This document shows, piece after piece, positions 18,848 to 26,048 of a DNA stretch of 64,000 nt. How positions within the stretch are numbered: the first letter of the stretch is position 1; the number at the start of each line of letters is the position of its first letter. The notes beneath the pieces were generated by a model. That model did no database searches, was not told where the DNA came from, and was given only the letters and a program-made list of their open reading frames with translations. The translations under genes and the position numbers were made by a program. The DNA comes from Cloacimonetes bacterium UBA5835 (GTDB taxonomy: Bacteria; Cloacimonadota; Cloacimonadia; Cloacimonadales; Cloacimonadaceae). Location: assembly GCA_002432865.1 (NCBI GenBank), contig DJGX01000007.1, positions 15,323-79,322 on the forward strand, written 5' to 3'.

Positions 18848-21031
18848 ATGAAAAAAGCTCTTCTAATCACCTTATGTTTGACTTTCCTTGTTGGTATCGC
18901 TTTTGCACAACAAATGGACCCGGCTACCAACAAGAAGGCACTCGAAGGTCCTGAGATGAAACCTTGTATATTGCAGAACAGCCGTACTGTTCCTCAATAT
19001 ACTTTTACTCGTACCCCTTACGCATTGTTGACCTCATATTATGATTATATGATAGGAAGTTACAATGGTATTCCTTTGCGCGTGATACCATCAGATATCT
19101 CTGATGGTGGATATTTTATGACATATCATGCACGTAGGGCAGCTAATGCAACTAGGCGTATATTTTATGCTTACTTAGGAGCAGATGGCAGTTTAACTAC
19201 TAATAGTGAAATTTCTAATGTCACAGTAAATGAGGGTTATCCAACTCTTGCAGTTGATCCAATTTCTGGGAAACCTCTATATGCTTGGCATGCAAATGCA
19301 GATTCTGAAGCCGATTATTTAGAAACGCAATTTACAGCTGATTCTTTTATTCAAGGTACTGACGGTGTGTTCTTACCGATAACAACTCTAATTGATAATC
19401 CTGTAACATGCCTTACAACAAACGACAATGAATATATCTGGCCTACAGCTCAAATTGGGCCCTCGCCTATAGCTGGGAAAAGCAGAGTTTATATAGTTGC
19501 AAGAAATGCAACTACTCACACTTATGGACCTTCAGAGAATCCGCGTATTGCCTATGCTGATTTTGATGGAGACCAAATTGAACTAGGAGAGCCAGCGCTT
19601 GATTGGCACTTTACCTCTATTCCCGAAATGGACCAATGGAATCATGATTCTGAATGGCGTCGTCCATTCCATGCGTTAACTACAGACGATGCGGGAAATG
19701 TTTATTACGCTGGTTTTCATTTTGCTACAGAATCTGATGGATCAACTGATATTCCTGAGCCGGATTTAGATGTGTTTAAGTGTAACAACTTTGGAGAAGG
19801 AACTTGGACGCGAGTTAGTGAATGGAGCAAGATGCCTTCTTGGAATCCTAATACCAGCCCTACAGACACTACTGGCGTTTTTGAAATTTCAGGTGGTAAT
19901 AGTCCTTATGGTGATGATGGATTATATTGGAGTGTAAATGGCAGCGCTTCGAGCCATCTGAATGCAACTATTGATGATTTGGGAAGAATTCATTACCCAG
20001 CTATCTGGTCATTAAATAATATTGATGGATATTACTATCCTGCATATCAATATCCCAAAGAGATTATTTTTGATCCTTCTGAAGCGGAAGGTTCCCAATT
20101 TCTGATTAATGAAATCTGGCCTAAAAAGGATCCTCATAATAATGTAGATCAGTGTTTTCAACCTTGGGACACTGAAGAACCATGGGGAGAAGAAGAATTT
20201 GCTCAAGATCCCGATACAGGACAATGGTATGTTAGTTCATACCTTAGCTGGGATTTCCCTTATTGGGATCAAAGTGCACATGGTGATGCTATGTTTTTCC
20301 ATTGCAACAATATGAAAGTAACCGAAGGTAATGACCACGGAATGTTAGCTACAGTTTGGCAAAATTGCTATCGTGCGAAAAGATTCAATGCAGATGGTGA
20401 TACTGATTATGCTGAGTGGGCAAACACTCCTGAAATTTGGATTTCAGTTTCCTCCAATAATGGAGATAATTGGAGTGAGCCAATTTCATTGAACAATATT
20501 GAAACTCCTGAATTTGCTGGACTTAAACCGATGTGGGTTTATCCTGCTGATAAAATTATCTATGTTGGAGAACAGGATGGCTTAAAAGTAGGTAAATTAG
20601 GCTTAATGTTCTATAATGATTACACTTGGGGTTCTTTTGTTATTGATCCAGGAGTGGGTGCTACAAATGATGGCGGACAGGTTATGTTTACCGAAATACA
20701 GATTACTTTCCCACCTACAGGTGATGCAGCAGAAGATCCTTCTGTAAGCCCGGTTACCAATATGTTGAATCAAAATTATCCCAATCCCTTCAATCCCGAG
20801 ACCACTATTACTTTCGATATGCCAAAAACTGCTAATGCTAATTTATCCGTTTATAATGTAAAGGGACAATTAGTTAAGACCCTTCATAATGGAGTTGCAA
20901 ATTATGGCAGAAATTCTGTGGTTTGGAATGGTACAGATAACAATGGTTCTCAAATTAGCAGTGGAATATATTTCTACCGTCTTTCCACCGATGGAAAAGT
21001 TGAAACTCGTAAAATGATGTTGTTGAAATAA
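18848..21031 (+). CDS. Secreted protein with Asp-box-like repeat and T9SS type-A sorting domain
   Basis: About 727 residues from the ATG at 18848, chosen because AGGAGG lies 6 bases upstream and a clean signal peptide follows (KKALLITLCLTFLVGIAFAQ). The body has beta-propeller character; VSSNNGDNWSEPISL at about 533-547 matches an Asp-box (SxDxGxxW with Asn for Asp), as in sialidase-like propellers. The C-terminal 80 residues are a textbook T9SS sorting domain: NQNYPNPFNPETTITFDMP, LSVYNVKGQLVKTL, SSGIYFYRL, and RKMMLLK. Glycan or protein binding is plausible, but enzyme activity is not shown. It is the last gene before a terminator. Confidence 0.78.
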   Translation: MKKALLITLCLTFLVGIAFAQQMDPATNKKALEGPEMKPCILQNSRTVPQYTFTRTPYALLTSYYDYMIGSYNGIPLRVIPSDISDGGYFMTYHARRAANATRRIFYAYLGADGSLTTNSEISNVTVNEGYPTLAVDPISGKPLYAWHANADSEADYLETQFTADSFIQGTDGVFLPITTLIDNPVTCLTTNDNEYIWPTAQIGPSPIAGKSRVYIVARNATTHTYGPSENPRIAYADFDGDQIELGEPALDWHFTSIPEMDQWNHDSEWRRPFHALTTDDAGNVYYAGFHFATESDGSTDIPEPDLDVFKCNNFGEGTWTRVSEWSKMPSWNPNTSPTDTTGVFEISGGNSPYGDDGLYWSVNGSASSHLNATIDDLGRIHYPAIWSLNNIDGYYYPAYQYPKEIIFDPSEAEGSQFLINEIWPKKDPHNNVDQCFQPWDTEEPWGEEEFAQDPDTGQWYVSSYLSWDFPYWDQSAHGDAMFFHCNNMKVTEGNDHGMLATVWQNCYRAKRFNADGDTDYAEWANTPEIWISVSSNNGDNWSEPISLNNIETPEFAGLKPMWVYPADKIIYVGEQDGLKVGKLGLMFYNDYTWGSFVIDPGVGATNDGGQVMFTEIQITFPPTGDAAEDPSVSPVTNMLNQNYPNPFNPETTITFDMPKTANANLSVYNVKGQLVKTLHNGVANYGRNSVVWNGTDNNGSQISSGIYFYRLSTDGKVETRKMMLLK

Positions 21032-21055
21032 AAATAGCCTTCCTCAATAAAAATA

Positions 21056-21096
21056 AGATGAAGCCCTGGGAGCTTATTCCGGGGCTTCTTCATTTA
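21056..21096 (+). terminator. Rho-independent terminator after the TonB/T9SS operon
   Basis: ATGAAGCCCTGG and CCGGGGCTTCTTCAT form a GC-rich stem with a short loop, followed by CATTT. It lies 25 bases after the stop of the last operon gene. The T run is short but the stem is strong. Confidence 0.7.
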
Positions 21097-21408
21097 AAGA
21101 ACTACATTCTGTCGTTCATCTTACAACCAAATTATGTTGTTTTCGTTATATTCTATAAAATTGTTGCACATATCCAATTATCTTTCCTAATTATTAATCA
21201 ACCTTTTGAGATACAATCACTTCCAATATATAGTGGATTGTTCAACAAGATAAAAAACACATTAAGATCGATTATTCGAAGCTATTAAGATTTAATTAGA
21301 CCAAGAATATCAGCAAAATACAAAGTTAAACCTTACTTTTTCTTGACAGTTAACAATATACAACTTGTTATCCACCCAAGCATTTCTCCTCCTTAACTAT
21401 GGGTTGAT

Positions 21409-21432
21409 GAGGAGAGGAGGAGGAGAGGAGGA
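21409..21432. repeat. 24-base pure purine (GGAGA/GGAGG) tract
   Basis: An unbroken run of G and A made of nested GGAGAGGAGG units, flanked by GGGTTGAT and ATGGGTTG. A matching pyrimidine stretch (TCTCCTCCTT) lies 14-25 bases upstream, so a hairpin or triplex could form. Confidence 0.7.
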
Positions 21433-21449
21433 TGGGTTGTTTGTTTGAG

Positions 21450-21750
21450 GCGTCCTAAATAAAGTGGACTAAAATTATGGAGAAAGAAATGCACAAAAAG
21501 TCTACAGAAAAGGAAGCATATTCAGGGCATCAATGCCTTCGAACCTTAAGTTGCTCATAACTGCTTAATCTGAGGGAATTATTTTCGGTGGCTTCGGTGG
21601 CTAAACATTCTTCTAAAATCCTTGTTTAAGAAAGCTCAATTCTCTCAATCCTTAAATCCTTACATCCTTAAATTATGGTTTCTAAGGCTAAACCTACGAA
21701 AATTGCGTAATCTGAATGAAAATTTTCTTGCGGAAGAACGACATCCTGTT
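21450..21750. repeat. Degenerate intergenic repeat element, copy B
   Basis: Shares ordered blocks with 691-1081 (copy A), from the GTCC...AAAGTGGACTAAAATTA end through AAGTTGCTCATA, TCGGTGGCTTCGGTGGCTAA and CTCTCAATCCTTAAATCCT to TTGCGGAAGAACG. The order is kept but the lengths between blocks differ. No intact frame is present. Confidence 0.6.
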
Positions 21751-21921
21751 GTTTCACTTCATAGTCAAAATTATATAGTTTCCGCTATATTCCATTATAG
21801 CTTTATAGTTTGTCTGTTGTGGATTGAACAAGAGATCAAACTTCCAGAGTTCTAGTTATTTTATAGTTACAAGTTCTTATCTGCGAAACACAGATAGTTA
21901 TTTAGAAAGATGGCAAAAAAA

Positions 21922-22845
21922 TCAGTTATCCCTTTTTAGCAATAGCCACATAAAAAATGGGCAACCAATGAAAGAAGTAATAATTCCTACCGGTAATTCC
22001 ATCGAAAGTAAGTGTTTAGCCAGCATATCACAAGCAAGTAAAAAGATCCCTCCAGTCCACAACGAAAGCAGATATATATTCTTTTGTCCAGATGGAACAA
22101 AAAACCGAATGATATGCGGAATAATCAATCCTACAAAACCGATAATACCAGCATAGGCAACACTTATACCGATTACGATGGAAGTTAGAACAAATATTTG
22201 TTTCCTAAGCGCTAAAACATTTATTCCAAGGCTCGCAGCATAAAGATCTCCGTTACTTAAAATATCGATAGCAGTAGATTTGAAATAGAGATAGATTAAA
22301 ATAAGCAGCGAAACCGAGAAAAGAAAAAGAAAGCTAATCCATTCATTTTTAGTGAAGATATGTCCTAAATTACCCATCAGAGTGCCCAAAATTAATGCTG
22401 TATCTTGTTGGTGTAGATACATAATTAACGAAATACCAGAAGCAAAAAACATCCCAACAATCACACCCGCAATCAATAAACGAGTTTTATCAAATCTACC
22501 TCTATGATGTGCCAATTTCCAAACAAGCAACATTGTTAATCCTGCACCGATAAAGCCTCCTATCGGCATCAACATAATAAAACCGGTTATCCCAAGTACA
22601 ATACTTCCAAAAGCAGCACCGGATGAAATTCCTAAAATATAGGGTTCGGCTAAAGGATTAGCAAGCATTAGTTGGTAGATAGAGCCAATTCCAGCAAGAG
22701 CCATACCGGTAAAAAGAGTTAATAGCAAGCGGGGAATTCTCACTTGAGTGATAATATTTGTATTTGGTTTACCTATAAAGAGATATGCTATGATAACTGC
22801 TAAACCAGTTAAAAAAAATAAGATCCAAAAAAGCGTTTTTTTCAT
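21922..22845 (-). CDS. FecCD/BtuC-family ABC transporter permease
   Basis: 307 residues, nearly all hydrophobic, with about eight to ten membrane spans: the FecCD family for iron-siderophore, haem or cobalamin uptake. Recognisable blocks are RIPRLLLTLFTGMALAGIGS (about 37-56), NPLAEPYILGISSGAAFGS (about 64-82) and the coupling-helix region GFVGLIIPHIIRFFVPSGQK (about 238-257). It is slightly shorter than the usual 330 residues. The start overlaps the stop of the binding-protein gene (ATGA). No ATP-binding subunit gene follows. Confidence 0.9.
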   Translation of the reverse strand: MKKTLFWILFFLTGLAVIIAYLFIGKPNTNIITQVRIPRLLLTLFTGMALAGIGSIYQLMLANPLAEPYILGISSGAAFGSIVLGITGFIMLMPIGGFIGAGLTMLLVWKLAHHRGRFDKTRLLIAGVIVGMFFASGISLIMYLHQQDTALILGTLMGNLGHIFTKNEWISFLFLFSVSLLILIYLYFKSTAIDILSNGDLYAASLGINVLALRKQIFVLTSIVIGISVAYAGIIGFVGLIIPHIIRFFVPSGQKNIYLLSLWTGGIFLLACDMLAKHLLSMELPVGIITSFIGCPFFMWLLLKRDN

Positions 22846-23687
22846 TGCTCTTTCCGCCAGGAATCAAAAATACTGGCTAATTGCTTCATTCCTTGTATAC
22901 AGCGGGGAGTGGCTCGTTGAATAAGATCGGGATTTATCTCTTTCTCGAAGTATATTTTTCTATTTTGAATTGCAGGAATATTCAGCCAGCCCTTACGGTT
23001 GATTATATTTTCCAGAGTATCCTGTGAGTAGCAAATCATAATATCAGGTTTGGCTGCAATAACAGCCTCAGGATTAATTCTGGCATAATCTCTTTCCAGT
23101 GTGGGAAAAATATTATCGCCACCAGCAGTTTCAATCAGTTCTCCAATAAAAGAAGCATCGGAAACGCTCATCAAAGGATTTCGGTATATTTCCAAATAGA
23201 CTTTTGGACGAGTTTTACCTATAGAATTCTCTTTTATATTTAATATTTCCTGTTTCATCTGGCTTATCTGTTTTGTGGCTTGTTCTTTTCTATCGATTAA
23301 TATGCCGATTCTTTCAATAGCTGAAAGCATCTCCATAATGCTTTTAGGGTAGATTACTTCTACGGAATACCCCAAATTCTTCAAATCTAACGCTACACTT
23401 TCTTGCTCCAGAGAACTGCAAAAAACAAGTTCTGGATTCAAAGCAATAATGGTTTCTTTATCGATGACGCTAAAAGAGCCAACTACCTTTTTTTGTTGAA
23501 GAGAGGAAGGATAATTACATTCTGCAGTTATTCCAATAATATCCTCTTCAGCATCAAGTGCACAAATAATTTCTGCCACTTCTGGAGAAAGAACAACGAT
23601 TCCCTTTTTGGCTTTGCTATTCATTTGCTTGCAGGAAAAAACAAACATAGCTAAAATAATTAAGGCTACATATACTATTTTTTTCAT
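22842..23687 (-). CDS. Periplasmic-binding lipoprotein of a siderophore/cobalamin-type ABC importer
   Basis: A 281-residue BtuF/FhuD-type (PF01497) protein. The N terminus (KKIVYVALIILAMFVFSCK) carries a lipobox with Cys19, so it is membrane-anchored. The two-lobe fold is suggested by IVVLSPEVAEIICALDAEED in the first lobe, the long central helix (AIERIGILIDRKEQATKQIS) and FIGELIETAGGDNIFPTLE in the second. Ligand class (ferric chelate, haem or vitamin B12) cannot be decided. It is the first gene of a two-gene minus-strand operon with the permease. Confidence 0.85.
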   Translation of the reverse strand: MKKIVYVALIILAMFVFSCKQMNSKAKKGIVVLSPEVAEIICALDAEEDIIGITAECNYPSSLQQKKVVGSFSVIDKETIIALNPELVFCSSLEQESVALDLKNLGYSVEVIYPKSIMEMLSAIERIGILIDRKEQATKQISQMKQEILNIKENSIGKTRPKVYLEIYRNPLMSVSDASFIGELIETAGGDNIFPTLERDYARINPEAVIAAKPDIMICYSQDTLENIINRKGWLNIPAIQNRKIYFEKEINPDLIQRATPRCIQGMKQLASIFDSWRKEQ

Positions 23688-24385
23688 TAATTTATTCCTC
23701 GTGCTTTGCTCATATTAGGATCAGGAAATATTATAATACTCAGTAAAAACTAAATAGAACTGATCCCCCTTTTCTGGAAAAGTAAGATCAGCACAAATTA
23801 CGCATATATCAGTTAAGCTGCTATAATATAGCATCCTTATTTGTAACACTATCTATAGCTAAAATGATATTAGTTTACCTTATGGCATAATAACCTTCTC
23901 CTGTCAAGGAAAATGAACTTTGGTTTAAATTTAGATATCCGCCATACTCTATTTAAATTGAATTAAAAGATGGTTTATTCATAATAACTAAGTTTATAAA
24001 TGCATTAAGTGCTTAGGTGAAAATCCAGACTTTATGTTCAGGGTTTATGCTTGATTTAACTCCCAATCCTGAAAATAGAAAAGCCTATTAATTTGTGTTT
24101 ATGTAATGATAGATTTAAGGCAATTGTTAGTTATATAATTATATAGCATAATTGATAGTTAAGACAGGCAATAGTTTTATTTGCAACAATCTAAGTACTG
24201 TTACCTTTTTTGCTTGACAATCATTTGCAATGGAGTAAAAAGGTTTTAGTAAAAATAAAGCGATATAGGAAAACAACAATAAGTCCACATAATTTAAATC
24301 CTAACAGGAAACGAGGTGAATTATTATAACTTCCAGTAAGATATGGGATGCCATAGCTTTAATAATAGCGTTATTAATCAGCTTA
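23688..24385. other. Gene-free stretch between divergent transporter and cardiolipin synthase genes
   Basis: About 630-700 AT-rich bases. I looked for a cobalamin riboswitch upstream of the minus-strand importer and saw no B12-box-like sequence. A TTGACA box occurs at about 24213, but no convincing -10 element follows at the standard distance. Confidence 0.5.
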
Positions 24386-25888
24386 GTGTTGATTGCATCC
24401 CTCACTCAAATAATCGTTGGAGGCTTAGTTTTAGAAACTTTCAGTAAAGTTACTATACGCATCATCAATATCCTGTTTGGTATCTCTATAGTATTAATCA
24501 TTCTTATCGTAGTTATGGAAAATGGTTCTCCAGCAACAACGATGGCATGGATTTTGGTTCTAATCTTTTTACCAATAATTGGCTTTATTTTGTATTTGTT
24601 TTTTGGCAGAAATTGGCGAAAGGAGAGGTTATTCAGCAAAAAGGATTATGCTGATACTCAGTTGCTGGCTACCTATATTCAAAAATATCCTTTAACCATA
24701 GAAGACAATTGGCAAACAGAATTGAGTGCAAGATTAAATAAGCTTTTAAAGAACAATAGTAAAGCTACCCTTACAGTAAATAACGAAGTTAAATTATATT
24801 CCGATACGATGGAAGCTTTTAACGCAATCCTGAAAGGTATATCCTCTGCAAAACACTTTGTTCATATGGAATATTTTTCAATTTTTTCCGATGAGACAGG
24901 TTATGATATGCAGAAAATTCTTATCCAAAAAGCCCTTGAGGGAGTGGAGGTACGGTTTATTTATGATGATGTAGGTTGCTGGATGCTGAAAAAGGAATTT
25001 AAACAGGAATTACATAATGCAGGAGTTGAATTTGTTCCTTTTATGCCGGTATGGATTCCCTTTCTGAACAGTCGTATAAACTATCGTAATCATCGTAAAC
25101 TGGTAATTGTAGATGGTAAAAAGGCATATTTGGGGGGATTGAATATTGGTGATAAATACTTGGGAAAAAACAGCTATTATGGTTATTGGCGTGATTCCTT
25201 AGCTGAAATTGAAGGACAAGCAGTACTTTCTTTACAGGCGATTTTTTTAGCAGACTGGAATTTTGTGACGGGAAAGAACTTGATGCAGGAAACCTTACTG
25301 GATAAATATCTTCCGACAGATATTACTGTTAAGGACAGATTTTTACCAATGCAAGTAGTTGCAAATGGTCCCGATAGCGATTATGCTAGTATTATGCAAT
25401 TATATTTTGCAGCAATTACATATGCGAAACATAATATTCGCATTTCTACTCCCTATTTGATTTTGAACGAAACTCTGCTATCCGCTTTAAAAATTGCTGC
25501 AATCAGCGATGTTAAAATACAAATTATGATGCCCGATAAACCGGATCATTTTTTGGTGTTTTGGGCTTCTCGAAGTTATTTTCAACAACTTTTAGATGTA
25601 GGTGTGGAAATATGGACTTATCATAAAGGCTTTAATCACTCCAAAATACTAATTGTAGATGATGAAGTTCTATTAATTGGAACTGTTAATATGGATTTGC
25701 GTAGCTTTAGCCATAATTTTGAACTGGCTGCTACAATATATGATAGAAATGTATGTGCAGAGGCAATAATGCATTTTGAAGAAGACCTGATGAATAGCAG
25801 TAAAATAAATGCGGAAGAATTTAAGCAGCGTAGTATGCTGTATAAAACTCGAGAATCAATATGTAGATTGGTTTCTCCTTTATTATAA
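24386..25888 (+). CDS. cls: Cardiolipin synthase (phospholipase D family)
   Basis: At least 500 residues. N-terminal membrane spans are followed by two PLD active-site motifs: NHRKLVIVDGKKAYLGGLN (about 231-249) and NHSKILIVDDEVLLIGTVN (about 411-429), each HxKx4D. Such enzymes condense two phosphatidylglycerols into cardiolipin. The usual start region (RIINILFGISIVLIILIVV, then TMAWILVLIFLPIIGFILY) is complete. The GTG at 24386 is the first common start codon in frame, but an open, hydrophobic stretch (WDAIALIIALLISLVLIA) continues upstream to a stop at 24317, and GAGGTGA sits right before ATT codons at 24320-24325. A non-standard start there is possible. Monocistronic. Confidence 0.88.
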   Translation: MLIASLTQIIVGGLVLETFSKVTIRIINILFGISIVLIILIVVMENGSPATTMAWILVLIFLPIIGFILYLFFGRNWRKERLFSKKDYADTQLLATYIQKYPLTIEDNWQTELSARLNKLLKNNSKATLTVNNEVKLYSDTMEAFNAILKGISSAKHFVHMEYFSIFSDETGYDMQKILIQKALEGVEVRFIYDDVGCWMLKKEFKQELHNAGVEFVPFMPVWIPFLNSRINYRNHRKLVIVDGKKAYLGGLNIGDKYLGKNSYYGYWRDSLAEIEGQAVLSLQAIFLADWNFVTGKNLMQETLLDKYLPTDITVKDRFLPMQVVANGPDSDYASIMQLYFAAITYAKHNIRISTPYLILNETLLSALKIAAISDVKIQIMMPDKPDHFLVFWASRSYFQQLLDVGVEIWTYHKGFNHSKILIVDDEVLLIGTVNMDLRSFSHNFELAATIYDRNVCAEAIMHFEEDLMNSSKINAEEFKQRSMLYKTRESICRLVSPLL

Positions 25889-26048
25889 AGGGAGAAATAT
25901 GTGCAATATTATAAGGAGAAAAGGCTATTAACCAGAAAGGTTGATATTCTATCAATCCTGAAACTAACTTATCCAGCAGCTGAAAAAACATAGGTGACTA
26001 AATAGCTAAAGTGTTTATTTTTAATAGATTATTATAGGATAGAAGATC

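Larger units (their letters stand above)
21097..21921. other. Gene-free stretch with repeat copy and purine tract
   Basis: About 820 bases between two convergent transcription units. It holds the second copy of the intergenic repeat (21450-21750) and an all-purine tract. The short reading frames here are AT-rich, lack ribosome sites and show no protein-like composition. Confidence 0.6.

Noticed and set aside
21058..21288. Open frame after the TonB/T9SS operon
   Set aside because: Begins inside the terminator stem, lacks a ribosome site, and has no protein-like composition.
21622..22156. Short plus-strand frames near 21.6-22.2 kb
   Set aside because: One lies in the degenerate repeat and the other is antisense to the FecCD permease gene.
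23688..24385. Cobalamin riboswitch upstream of the importer
   Set aside because: No B12-box-like or other conserved riboswitch core sequence could be found by eye on either strand.
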